A stretch of DNA of 64,000 nt, from assembly GCF_003614185.1 (NCBI RefSeq), contig NZ_KZ987724.1:4844046-4908045 (forward strand), given 5' to 3'. A program made the position numbers and the translations under genes. Shown here piece after piece: positions 35,541 to 44,367 of the stretch. This DNA comes from Paenibacillus aceti (GTDB lineage: Bacteria > Bacillota > Bacilli > Paenibacillales > Paenibacillaceae). Every line of letters starts with the position of its first letter. Within the stretch, counting starts at the first letter, position 1. The notes under the pieces were generated by a model. It searched no databases. It worked only from the letters and a program-made list of their open reading frames with translations, and was not told where the DNA came from.

Positions 35541-35736
35541 TTTGCACTTTATTTTGCACAAATGTATTGACGCATTTTCCAGGCAGTTGTATGATGGAGT
35601 CGTTACAGATCAATGGGATGTAAGTTGAATTGAATATTGTGTTCGTAAGTTGTAATTCAAGAGTTCGTAGGTTGGGGTAGTAGTGAGCTGTGCTATATAT
35701 CTGTAATTTGCGCATTGTTTGCACTGAATTTGCGCA
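35541..35736 (+). promoter_or_regulatory. Helically phased TTTGCRC direct repeats around a promoter
   Basis: Five copies of TTTGC(A/G)C(A/T) occur in two blocks. One block is at 35541 and 35553, just upstream of the -35 box. The other is at 35707, 35718 and 35729, about 110 bp downstream. Within blocks the spacing is 12, 11 and 11 bp, close to one DNA turn, as expected for a regulator contacting one face of the helix. The likely target is the Gfo/Idh/MocA and sugar ABC transporter cluster. Confidence 0.55.
35567..35595 (+). promoter_or_regulatory. Sigma-A-type promoter
   Basis: TTGACG at 35567-35572 and TATGAT at 35590-35595 are separated by exactly 17 bp. It would produce a leader of more than 200 nt before the dehydrogenase start at 35826. 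The leader contains three of the TTTGCRC repeats but no recognised riboswitch. Confidence 0.7.
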
Positions 35737-35825
35737 AATACATCGGATTTGGGCAACAGCATCACGGTCGGTCAATTGCTATTCATTTTCCATTATATCG
35801 ATTTCGTATGGGAGGCAGCGTGCAG

Positions 35826-36998
35826 ATGAAGCAAGTAAGGCTAGGTATCATTGGTGCTAGGGGCAGAGGGACCATCGCGAGATATTGGCATAACCCGGAG
35901 GGGCGTTCGGTTGTTGTTGGAGCAGCGGATGTAAATCCGGATTTCCTGGAGGAGTTCAAGGCGGATATTAATCCGGATGCATTCGTTACTACGGATTACC
36001 GCGAGCTCATCGCCCGCGATGATATTGATGCGATTGCTGTCATGTCGCCGGATTATTGTCATGAGGAGCAGGCGATTGCAGCCTTGAAGGCGGGCAAGCA
36101 TGTCTTCTGTGAGAAGCCGCTCGCGATTACGGTGGATGGCTGTGACAATATATTGAGAACCTGGAAAGAGTCGGGCAAGCATCTGATGGTCGGCTTCAAT
36201 ATGCGTTATATGAATATGTTCCGCACGATGAAGGAGATCGTGGATTCCGGTGTGATCGGCGAGATCAAGGCCGTCTGGGTTCGTCACTTCGTTGGCTTTG
36301 GCGGCTATTACTACTATCATGACTGGCATGCGAATTCCAAGAATACGACAGGACTGCTGCTGCAGAAGGGCTCGCATGACCTGGATGTCATCCATTGGAT
36401 CACGGGTCGTTATGCGACGAAGGTCAGCGCGTTCGGCAGCTTGGACTTCTATGGCGGAGATAAACCTAACGATCTGACTTGTCCAACCTGTGATGAGCGT
36501 GAGACTTGTACGGAAGCGAGTATGAAACGACTCATTCAATGTGCGTTCCGCGAAGAGGTAAATGTCGAGGATAATAATGTGGTCATTATGGAGCTAGAGG
36601 GTGGAATTAAGGCCTCTTATCTGCAATGTCATTTTACGCCGGATTATCATCGCAACTATGTATTCATCGGTACGGAAGGCCGGATGGAGAATAGCGAGCC
36701 TGAGAATAAAGTCTATGTGAAGACGAGACGCTCGAATAATACTAGAGAATTAGCCGACCGCGTCTATCATATTAAAGAGGCTGATGGCTCCCATGGTGGC
36801 GCGGACCCGAATATTTGCAGGGACTTCATCGATATGATACTGGATGGCAAGGAACCGGTAGCCACACCAATTGCAGGCCGGATGAGCGTAGCTGTGGGCT
36901 GCGCGGCGACGGAATCGATCCGGGCCGGCGGGAAAGTCGTGCGAGTATCACCAGCTCCGGCATTTATGGAAGAAACGGCGGGTAGTGTGCAGGAATAA
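35826..36998 (+). CDS. Gfo/Idh/MocA family oxidoreductase with Cys-rich insertion
   Basis: A 390-residue dehydrogenase: Rossmann motif RLGIIGARGRGTIARYW, catalytic-site signature CEKPLAIT (~100), and LLLQKGSHDLDVIHWITGRY (~175-194) with the usual Asp/His. A Cys-rich insertion, LTCPTCDERETCTEAS with a further Cys in RLIQCAFRE, lies near residues 215-240 and is shared with the related gene at 44368. The ATG at 35826 is preferred (GGAGG, 10 bases upstream); a GTG at 35820 is too close. It starts a plus-strand cluster with a sugar ABC importer and two-component system. The substrate is probably a sugar delivered by that importer. Confidence 0.87.
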   Translation: MKQVRLGIIGARGRGTIARYWHNPEGRSVVVGAADVNPDFLEEFKADINPDAFVTTDYRELIARDDIDAIAVMSPDYCHEEQAIAALKAGKHVFCEKPLAITVDGCDNILRTWKESGKHLMVGFNMRYMNMFRTMKEIVDSGVIGEIKAVWVRHFVGFGGYYYYHDWHANSKNTTGLLLQKGSHDLDVIHWITGRYATKVSAFGSLDFYGGDKPNDLTCPTCDERETCTEASMKRLIQCAFREEVNVEDNNVVIMELEGGIKASYLQCHFTPDYHRNYVFIGTEGRMENSEPENKVYVKTRRSNNTRELADRVYHIKEADGSHGGADPNICRDFIDMILDGKEPVATPIAGRMSVAVGCAATESIRAGGKVVRVSPAPAFMEETAGSVQE

Positions 36999-37020
36999 TA
37001 GATACCCCTATAAAATATAT

Positions 37021-37066
37021 AAAGCTGTCCTCATCGTGATGGGTACGATGTGGGGCAGCTTTTTTT
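37021..37066 (+). terminator. Rho-independent terminator after the dehydrogenase gene
   Basis: AAAGCTGTCC pairs with GGGGCAGCTTT and is followed by a run of seven T. It separates the dehydrogenase transcript from the ABC transporter operon. Between 37067 and 37273 I see no gene, only the likely promoter and GGAGGGG site for the next gene. Confidence 0.75.
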
Positions 37067-37273
37067 GTGCCATGAAGAGAGGCTACTTCACCTCGAACGC
37101 CCAGCCTGTCCCTCCACGTGATCAACGTCCTCCCTACGCCATACCTCCCCGCTCCGGGGTCAAGATCTGTATATCGATGTCAACACAAGTATATAGAATG
37201 CATGCGGTTACATTTCTATACTTGAATTAAGCAAGCCGTAATGAATTCTAAAGAAACATAATGGAGGGGTAAT

Positions 37274-38920
37274 ATGAACAGAAAGGCTAAGATGCTTCTA
37301 GTCTTCACACTAATACTCAGCTTAGTCCTCACAGCATGTGGCAAGACCGAGGATAAGGCCAATCAGTCGAAGCAGCCGGATACTCCGGCAGCGCAGGAAG
37401 AGCAGAATACCGTGATTGAAGTATCCACCGTCGTGCCGAGTGATCCTTATTTGAAGTTTGATGAAGGCGAGACCTACGATGACAACTCGATCTATGATGC
37501 GTACGAGAAAGATATCGGGGTAAGGATTGTGAATAAATGGGTCACGGACGGTAGTCAGTTCAAAGAAAAGCTTAAAATGACGATTGCCTCCAATGATCTG
37601 CCTGATTTCTTCCCGGTCAATGCGACCCAGCTGAAGGAATTAACCGAAGCAGATATGATTATGGATTTGACAGAAGTGTATGAGAAATATGCTACGGATG
37701 AGACGAAGGAATTCTTCATGAAGGATGGCGGAATGCAGATGAAATCCGCTATGTTCGACGGCAAAATGATGGGGATTCCGAGATCGTCCAATCCATATTA
37801 TCTTCAGTTCCTGTACGTCCGTACCGACTGGCTGAAGGAGCTAAATCTCCCTGAACCGAAGACGATGGATGATCTGGTGACGATTGCCGAAGCATTCGTG
37901 AAGAGAGATCCGAGCGGTAAATCCTTCGGTCTGGCGGTGAGCAAGCTGCCCTTTACGGTCGACACTGGCGTCACGGGCCTGAGAGGCTTCATGAACGGCT
38001 ACCATGCCTATGAGAATATGTGGATTGAAGATGGGAACGGAAATCTGGTGAATAGTGACATCCAGCCGGAGATGAAGAACGCACTTGCTGCGCTGCAGGA
38101 AATGTTCAAAAAAGGCCTGATCGATCCGGAATTTGCCGTCAAGGATGTCGAGAAGGAATCCGAGCTGATTTATAACGACCAAATCGGTATCGTATATGGA
38201 GCTTCCTGGACGCCAGCACAGCTGGTTAAAGGGGCGGTTAAGAATGATGAGGTTGTTCAGGAATGGGGCGTATTCCCGATCCCTTCAGCAGACGGCAGCC
38301 CAGCTTTGAACCAGATTGGTCTTGGGGCGGATGAATATTATGTCGTAGCTAAGAATGCCAAGCATCCAGAAGGCGTGATCAAGCTGCTCAACCAATGGAT
38401 CGCCGTTGACAACCATCCGACCGAGGAGCAGAAGGTATACGAATACGGCAAGGATCTCAAGGAGAAAGGGAATAACTATTGGCTGCTCAATCCCGTTCGC
38501 GTAGGCAACCAGACAGACAATAACGGGGTCATCCTGCCGAAGGCTATTGAGAACAGGGATGAGAGCATTCTGGAGACGAAGGATCAGCGGACTCGTTATG
38601 CCAGAGCCGTCCAATATCTCGATGGGGATAAGAGCATGTGGTGGGAATATTTGATCTCTGGTCCGAATGGCGCTTCTTCAATCATTCCGAAGGTACAGGA
38701 AGAGAAGCATTATTTGCAAAATAAATTCTACGGCGCGCCTACACCTACGATGGTGGACAGACAGGAGATTCTGCTGAAGAAACGCGATGAAATCTTCTTC
38801 AAGATCATTATGAACCAGATCTCCATCGATGAGTTCGACAAGTTCGTCGAGGAATGGAAAAAGCTTGGCGGAGATCAGATTACGAAGGAAGTTAATGAAT
38901 GGTACGCCGATCATAAATAA
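37274..38920 (+). CDS. Sugar ABC transporter substrate-binding lipoprotein
   Basis: A 548-residue extracellular solute-binding protein of the large (about 500-580 residues) LplA-like type. The lipoprotein signal is LLVFTLILSLVLTACGKTED, with the lipobox LTAC near residues 19-22. Mature sequence begins with a Glu/Gln/Pro-rich linker and contains MGIPRSSNPYYLQFLYVRTD, RTDWLKELNLPEPKTMDDLV (~176-195) and YDFxxxE-like sugar-binding features. GGAGGGG precedes the ATG. It is followed by two permeases without an ATP-binding protein, so a shared MsmX-type ATPase elsewhere is required. The ligand is probably an oligosaccharide. Confidence 0.92.
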   Translation: MNRKAKMLLVFTLILSLVLTACGKTEDKANQSKQPDTPAAQEEQNTVIEVSTVVPSDPYLKFDEGETYDDNSIYDAYEKDIGVRIVNKWVTDGSQFKEKLKMTIASNDLPDFFPVNATQLKELTEADMIMDLTEVYEKYATDETKEFFMKDGGMQMKSAMFDGKMMGIPRSSNPYYLQFLYVRTDWLKELNLPEPKTMDDLVTIAEAFVKRDPSGKSFGLAVSKLPFTVDTGVTGLRGFMNGYHAYENMWIEDGNGNLVNSDIQPEMKNALAALQEMFKKGLIDPEFAVKDVEKESELIYNDQIGIVYGASWTPAQLVKGAVKNDEVVQEWGVFPIPSADGSPALNQIGLGADEYYVVAKNAKHPEGVIKLLNQWIAVDNHPTEEQKVYEYGKDLKEKGNNYWLLNPVRVGNQTDNNGVILPKAIENRDESILETKDQRTRYARAVQYLDGDKSMWWEYLISGPNGASSIIPKVQEEKHYLQNKFYGAPTPTMVDRQEILLKKRDEIFFKIIMNQISIDEFDKFVEEWKKLGGDQITKEVNEWYADHK

Positions 38921-38985
38921 AGGACATTCAGTATAGAGGGGTTGGGTGACTCAATCCCTCTTTCTATTCCAACGAGGTGATACGA

Positions 38986-39891
38986 GTGAAGACTTTAACG
39001 CGGACCTGGAGAAAAGAGTGGCCGCTACATACGATGCTGATCCCTGGACTGGCGATGCTCATCATATTCAGCTATATACCGATGGCCGGAATCATCATGG
39101 CCTTTCAGAAATATATTCCGAATCGCGGCTTGTTCGGATCGCCCTTCATCGGCTGGGCCAACTTCGAGCTGCTGATCGAATACCCGGATATTGGCCGCAT
39201 CTTCTTCAACACGATCTTCATTGCCTTTATGAAGATTGTAGCCGGTCTGCTAGTACCGATTACGATGGCGATCCTGCTGAACGAGATCGGGCGGGAATGG
39301 GTAAAAAGAACTTTTCAAACCTTGGTTTACTTGCCCCACTTCCTATCCTGGGTGCTGCTTAGCGGTATTCTGATCGATGTATTGTCACCTTCCTCAGGGA
39401 TCGTGAATCAGGTGCTGGGACTATTCAGTGTCAAACCGATCTTCTTCCTGGGGGATAATGCCTGGTTCCCGTATGTCATGGTGATCTCCGATGTGTGGAA
39501 GGAATTCGGGTTCGGCACGATAGTCTACCTGGCCGCACTGACCGGGATTAACCCTTCTCTCTATGAGGCGGCGGAGATCGATGGCGCAGGCCGGTTCAAG
39601 CAGACGCTGCATATCACTCTGCCGGGGATGATGCCGATTATCGTCCTGATGGTGACGCTGAATATCGGTAATGTCCTGAATGCAGGCTTCGATCAAATAT
39701 TCAACCTGTACAGTCCTCAAGTATATGAAAGTGCAGACATTATCGATACTTTCGTATATCGTATGGGGATTCAGCAAGCCCAGTTTGGCTTTGCCACAGC
39801 TGTAGGATTGTTGAAGTCCGTGGTCTCCTTCATTTTTATGTCATTGTCTTACATTCTGGCTTATCGAATTGCCAACTATCGAATTTTCTAG
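38986..39891 (+). CDS. Sugar ABC transporter permease (LplB type)
   Basis: A 301-residue inner permease with six predicted membrane helices (MLIPGLAMLIIFSYIPMAGI, VLIPITMAILL-like helix, and others) and the EAA loop for ATPase docking, LYEAAEIDGAGRFKQTLHIT LPGM (EAAEIDGAG at about residues 193-201). The GTG at 38986 is used, 5 bases after GAGGTGA; an in-frame GTG at 38977 overlaps that site. It pairs with the second permease 33 bp downstream to form the membrane pore. Confidence 0.92.
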   Translation: MKTLTRTWRKEWPLHTMLIPGLAMLIIFSYIPMAGIIMAFQKYIPNRGLFGSPFIGWANFELLIEYPDIGRIFFNTIFIAFMKIVAGLLVPITMAILLNEIGREWVKRTFQTLVYLPHFLSWVLLSGILIDVLSPSSGIVNQVLGLFSVKPIFFLGDNAWFPYVMVISDVWKEFGFGTIVYLAALTGINPSLYEAAEIDGAGRFKQTLHITLPGMMPIIVLMVTLNIGNVLNAGFDQIFNLYSPQVYESADIIDTFVYRMGIQQAQFGFATAVGLLKSVVSFIFMSLSYILAYRIANYRIF

Positions 39892-39924
39892 TTCATTAGC
39901 GAATGCTTGGAAGGGAGCAGCATC

Positions 39925-40809
39925 ATGACACACAATAAATCATGGGGCAGACGGGTGTTTCTATTCAGCAATTATTGTTTTCTCGGCTTTGTCTCCTTGC
40001 TGTGCTTAATGCCGATCATCCATATCCTGTCGATGTCATTAAGCTCCGGGGCTGCTGCGTCGGCCGGGAAGGTCATCCTGTGGCCGGTTGAATTTACGAC
40101 CGCCGCTTACGAGAATGTATTCGGCAAGCCGGAGTATCTGCGTGCCTTTGCCGTATCGATCCAGAGGGTGTTGCTGGGAACTACGCTCAGTATGCTCTTG
40201 ACCATTATGACCGCCTATCCGTTATCCAAGGATACGCAGCATTTTCGGTTCCGGACGGGGTATGCCTGGATCTTCGTATTCACGATTCTGTTCAACGGCG
40301 GACTGATTCCGATGTACTTGACGGTGAAATCGCTCGGTCTGATCGATTCGATCTGGGCGCTGGTACTGCCGGGTGCGGTTCAAGTATTTAACATCATTCT
40401 GCTGCTTAATTTCTATCGTAATCTGCCGAAGGAGCTGGAGGAATCCTCGCGGATTGACGGAGCAGGTCATTTCAAGACACTATGGAAAATATATGTCCCC
40501 TTGTCTCTGCCAGCGCTTGCGACTACCGGCCTATTTACGATCGTAGGTCATTGGAACAGCTGGTTTGACGGCATGCTCTATATGAACCATTCTGATAATT
40601 ATCCGCTCCAAACTTTTCTGCAAACGATTATAATTAATATGGACTTCCGTTTCATCAAGGCGGAGAATGCAGAATTGATGCTGAAGCTGTCCGACCGGAC
40701 CAGCCGTGCCGCGCAGATCTTCGTGGCGGCGTTCCCGATCTTGATCATTTATCCGTTTTTGCAGCGCTTTTTCATAAAAGGTATAGTGATGGGAAGTGTC
40801 AAAGAATAG
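39925..40809 (+). CDS. Sugar ABC transporter permease (LplC/YtcP type)
   Basis: A 294-residue MalG-type permease with six membrane helices. The EAA-loop equivalent is LPKELEESSRIDGAGHFKTL near residues 170-189, and the C-terminus ends FIKGIVMGSVKE as in the LplC/YtcP group. AAGGGAG lies 7 bases upstream of the ATG at 39925. It is followed by a sensor kinase 30 bp downstream, so transporter and sensor are probably one transcript. Confidence 0.92.
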   Translation: MTHNKSWGRRVFLFSNYCFLGFVSLLCLMPIIHILSMSLSSGAAASAGKVILWPVEFTTAAYENVFGKPEYLRAFAVSIQRVLLGTTLSMLLTIMTAYPLSKDTQHFRFRTGYAWIFVFTILFNGGLIPMYLTVKSLGLIDSIWALVLPGAVQVFNIILLLNFYRNLPKELEESSRIDGAGHFKTLWKIYVPLSLPALATTGLFTIVGHWNSWFDGMLYMNHSDNYPLQTFLQTIIINMDFRFIKAENAELMLKLSDRTSRAAQIFVAAFPILIIYPFLQRFFIKGIVMGSVKE

Positions 40810-40839
40810 CCGTGGATCCGTCGATTAGGAGAGCTAGCC

Positions 40840-42573
40840 ATGAGAAAATTACTTCATTTCCGTGACTTTTCCATATTCAAAAAAATTATGGCTGCCTTTC
40901 TGGCTGCCTTGCTGCCGTTAATGCTGATTACATGGATTATTAACGAGCAGGGCACCGCGAGTATCCGCAAGGAAATCTCTGAATCGATGATGAACACAAC
41001 CCGCTTCTATATCGATTCACTGGATCAGGAGGTTGATCGAATCTGTCGGTATTTGCCGAACTACGTGATGGATACAGACCTGATGGAGGTGGCGACCACC
41101 GGAGATGTGATGAGCGCCTATGAACGGTCAAACATGATATTAGAGATTCAGCAGCGCTTGCATCTGATGAAGGATTCCAGTCCATTCATTCAGGAAGCCA
41201 GGGCGTATGTGCCTCTCATTGAGCGAACGATATTAAGCTCGGGCTTTGAGACGAATGTCGATGATCAAGAGTATGTGGCGATGCAGCAGAGCGCTAATAT
41301 GTATGATCAGCCTTTTATTTATTGGCAGAATCGTTTGTTCATCAGTATGCAATACCCTGTGAGTACGGCCAGAGCGCCGCTTTTTATCGTTAGTATAGAG
41401 CTGTCAACGAATAAAATTGTTGAGAAGCTGGCGCAGATCACTAGCTCCCGCGAGGGACAGACCGCGATGCTGCGCATGGATGAGCCGTGGTCCTTAGTAA
41501 GTGGCTCCAACACAGGACTGCTGGAAGCGATGAAGCAGCTAGCGACGGAGAAGCAGGAGCTGCAGGTGCAAGAGGGCTATGAGACGATTAATTTTGATGG
41601 GCAGCGGTATTTGACGATCTACCACTATTCCGAGCTCTGGAATTCGTACTTGGTATCGAGTGTTCCAGAGTCGACGATCCTGGGCCCGATTCAGAAGTAC
41701 CGGATCTGGTTCTGGTGTGCGGCGGTGCTCGCGGTCTGTATCGTTCTTTTCTTCTCTTATTCATTAAGGCGGTTAATCTATCGTCCGTTGATGCGGCTCA
41801 TTCATTCGTTCCGGCGGGTACAGCAGAATAAGCTGGAATTCATTGCGATTGATCGTGGAGAGGATGAGTTCGGCTATCTGTATCATGCCTTTAATAATAC
41901 GGTCCGCTCCTTGAAGACGCTGATTGAGGAGAATTATGAGCAGCAGATTCGTAGTCAGCGGTCTGAGCTTAAGCGTCTGCAGTCGCAGATTAACCCGCAT
42001 TTTTTATATAACTGCTTCTTTGTGCTCTGTCGGTTAATTAAATCCGATCACCAGAAGGAGAAGGCTTATCAGTTCTGCCTTTATATCGGGCAGTATTTTC
42101 AATTTATAACCCGCAATACCGAGGATGATATTTCGCTTAGTGTGGAGATGGAACATTCACGGACTTATGTGGAAATGCAGCGGATATGCTATGGGGATCG
42201 GATCGAAGTGGAGTTCGATGCTCGTGTTCCTGATATGACGGTGCCGCGTCTTATTTTACAGCCGATTATTGAGAATGCTTATGTGCACGCTCTGGGGAAC
42301 CTGAGGAGTCAGGGGATGCTTCGGGTCTATGGGGAACAGTTGGATGATTCATTCGTTCTGTATGTGGAGGATAATGGTGACGGTCTGAGTGATGCTGAGA
42401 TCCAGCAGCTTGCTGGGCGCTTGGCGAAGCCGCATTATACGTTCGAGGAGACGACAGGATTGATCAATGTTCATCGCAGATTACAGCTGCGATACGGCGA
42501 GGAGTATGGAATCAAGGTTTCACGTTCCGAATTAGGTGGCCTACAGGTGACGATTCAATTAAGAATGAGCTAG
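40840..42573 (+). CDS. YesM-type sensor histidine kinase
   Basis: A 577-residue membrane kinase: an N-terminal helix (IMAAFLAALLPLMLITWII), a ~250-residue extracellular sensor, a second helix (IWFWCAAVLAVCIVLFFSYS, ~290-309), HAMP, then a His_kinase domain with the phospho-acceptor motif QINPHFLYNCFF (~388-399). The ATPase lobe has PIIENAYVHAL and EDNGDGLSD. These kinases sense sugars or their binding proteins and act on AraC-type response regulators. The partner gene starts 13 bp downstream. Confidence 0.93.
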   Translation: MRKLLHFRDFSIFKKIMAAFLAALLPLMLITWIINEQGTASIRKEISESMMNTTRFYIDSLDQEVDRICRYLPNYVMDTDLMEVATTGDVMSAYERSNMILEIQQRLHLMKDSSPFIQEARAYVPLIERTILSSGFETNVDDQEYVAMQQSANMYDQPFIYWQNRLFISMQYPVSTARAPLFIVSIELSTNKIVEKLAQITSSREGQTAMLRMDEPWSLVSGSNTGLLEAMKQLATEKQELQVQEGYETINFDGQRYLTIYHYSELWNSYLVSSVPESTILGPIQKYRIWFWCAAVLAVCIVLFFSYSLRRLIYRPLMRLIHSFRRVQQNKLEFIAIDRGEDEFGYLYHAFNNTVRSLKTLIEENYEQQIRSQRSELKRLQSQINPHFLYNCFFVLCRLIKSDHQKEKAYQFCLYIGQYFQFITRNTEDDISLSVEMEHSRTYVEMQRICYGDRIEVEFDARVPDMTVPRLILQPIIENAYVHALGNLRSQGMLRVYGEQLDDSFVLYVEDNGDGLSDAEIQQLAGRLAKPHYTFEETTGLINVHRRLQLRYGEEYGIKVSRSELGGLQVTIQLRMS

Positions 42574-42586
42574 AGGGGGAAATGGC

Positions 42587-44275
42587 ATGTACCGGTTGTT
42601 AATCGTCGATGATCTTCCCATCATAGTGGATGGCCTTCTCGAATTATTCGAGCAGACCAAGCATTTGGAGCTTGAGCTGTATAGAGCGTATTCCGGGGAG
42701 GAGGCTCTGGATGTTTTGAAAGCGCATTCGATCGATATCGTGATCTCGGATATCAAGATGCCTGGTCTTGAAGGGATCGAGCTGCTGCGTGAGATCAAGG
42801 CCTATTGGCCGTCCTGCAAGGTTATTTTCCTGTCGGCCTATAATGATTTCCAGTATGCCAGGAGCGCGATTACCTATGGCGGATTTGAATATATCTTGAA
42901 GATCGAAAGTGATGATAAAATCATTCATTCGGTGGAAAGGGCTATCGCCAAGCTGGAGGAAGAGGCCAAGGAGAGGGCGATTGTAGCGAAGGCTCACAGG
43001 AATATGAGGATAGCTATGCCATCTCTGCAGAAGGAGGTTGTGCTTGAACTGCTGAAGGGCAGACAGCTTAACCCGGCCCAACTCCAGCGTATGCTGGATG
43101 ATGTGCGCATTCCACTTGAAGCGGAGCAGCCGGTATATATGCTGCTTGGCAGGATTGAGGAATGGAAGGAAGGCTTGACGGTTCAGGATAAGGCCCTATA
43201 TATCTATGCATTCAAAAATATCAGCGATGAATATTTGACATCCCGGGTACGAGGCTATTCCTGCTGCTACGATCATAATAGAATCATCTGGCTGATTCAG
43301 CCGGTGCGTGAGGTTGTCGATGCATCCAATGAGCCCTGCATGGACTGGATGAGAGCGCATCGCGAGACGAAGCAACTGATCTCGGTCATTCAGCAGAGCT
43401 GCCAGAGAATCCTGGGCTTGAGCGCTTCCTTTGTGCTCAGTCCGAAGAGTACGGGCTGGAATGAATTATCCCAGTGCTTCCATACGCTAAAATATGATTT
43501 TGCTTACCACCGGGACGGAATAAAGGAGAATGAATCAACGGCGGCGGATTTGACAGATATGAACATGAACGGTGCCAGATCCCAGATGCAGAGTCATGAT
43601 TCTTTCTATCATGCTCGTGTCCAACTGCTTATGTCTTGCCTGGAGAATAATCATCAGGAGCAATTCAGTGAGCTCTATATTGAACTGGTCTCGGTCTGGA
43701 GGGATGACTCGGCGATCTATGAGCGCAAGATCGAGTTATATCACTCTTTGTCTGCGGTCTACCTGTTCTATTTCAGTAAGTATCCGGAGGTGCGAGATTA
43801 TCTGAATACGCTGCTCGATCTGGATCAGCTGTTCCAGCCGCCGCATCATATATCCTGGGCAGAGCTTGATCATTATTTCTGGCAGATGGCGGAGTATATC
43901 TTTGAATGGAATGCTACGAAGGGCGATGATTCACCTGCGGAGGTTGTGGCGATGATTCATCATTATATTGAGAGGAATATTGCTGCGGATACGTCCCTGA
44001 ACGCTCTGGCCGATTATGTGGGGCTGAACCCTTCTTATTTATCAAGACTGTATAAACAGATTACCGGAGTGGGATTGTCCAAATATATTAATGATTATCG
44101 TACAGTGGCCGCCAAGTCCATGCTCTTGAACTCATCGAAAAAGGTCGGCGAGGTGGCCACTGCCTTAGGCTATAACTCTGCCTTGGCTTTCATTCGCTTC
44201 TTCAAACGGCAAAGTGGAATGACGCCGCTGGAATATCGAATGCTTGGATCAGAGGCGCAGCAGCAAAGTCAATAA
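42587..44275 (+). CDS. AraC-type response regulator (YesN type)
   Basis: A 562-residue regulator. The receiver domain (residues 1-120) has the phospho-acceptor Asp in DIVISDIKMPGLEGIELL (~54) and acidic pocket VDDL near the start. A long middle region (~130-450) follows. The C-terminal AraC helix-turn-helix pair has LNALADYVGLNPSYLSRLYK, then VGEVATALGYNSALAFIRFF and GMTPLEYR. GAGGGGG precedes the ATG. It pairs with the YesM-type kinase and probably activates the upstream transporter, as in other such clusters. Confidence 0.93.
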   Translation: MYRLLIVDDLPIIVDGLLELFEQTKHLELELYRAYSGEEALDVLKAHSIDIVISDIKMPGLEGIELLREIKAYWPSCKVIFLSAYNDFQYARSAITYGGFEYILKIESDDKIIHSVERAIAKLEEEAKERAIVAKAHRNMRIAMPSLQKEVVLELLKGRQLNPAQLQRMLDDVRIPLEAEQPVYMLLGRIEEWKEGLTVQDKALYIYAFKNISDEYLTSRVRGYSCCYDHNRIIWLIQPVREVVDASNEPCMDWMRAHRETKQLISVIQQSCQRILGLSASFVLSPKSTGWNELSQCFHTLKYDFAYHRDGIKENESTAADLTDMNMNGARSQMQSHDSFYHARVQLLMSCLENNHQEQFSELYIELVSVWRDDSAIYERKIELYHSLSAVYLFYFSKYPEVRDYLNTLLDLDQLFQPPHHISWAELDHYFWQMAEYIFEWNATKGDDSPAEVVAMIHHYIERNIAADTSLNALADYVGLNPSYLSRLYKQITGVGLSKYINDYRTVAAKSMLLNSSKKVGEVATALGYNSALAFIRFFKRQSGMTPLEYRMLGSEAQQQSQ

Positions 44276-44367
44276 GTGTATATGAATATATAATCTTATC
44301 TATTTATCCTCGGTCAGGTCCGTTACTACAATATGAGTGAGCGGTGAACTATCGAGGAGGAATAGAC

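Noticed and set aside
36985-37230. Small 81-codon gene after the dehydrogenase
   Set aside because: It begins inside the dehydrogenase end and runs through the terminator hairpin, with no ribosome binding site.
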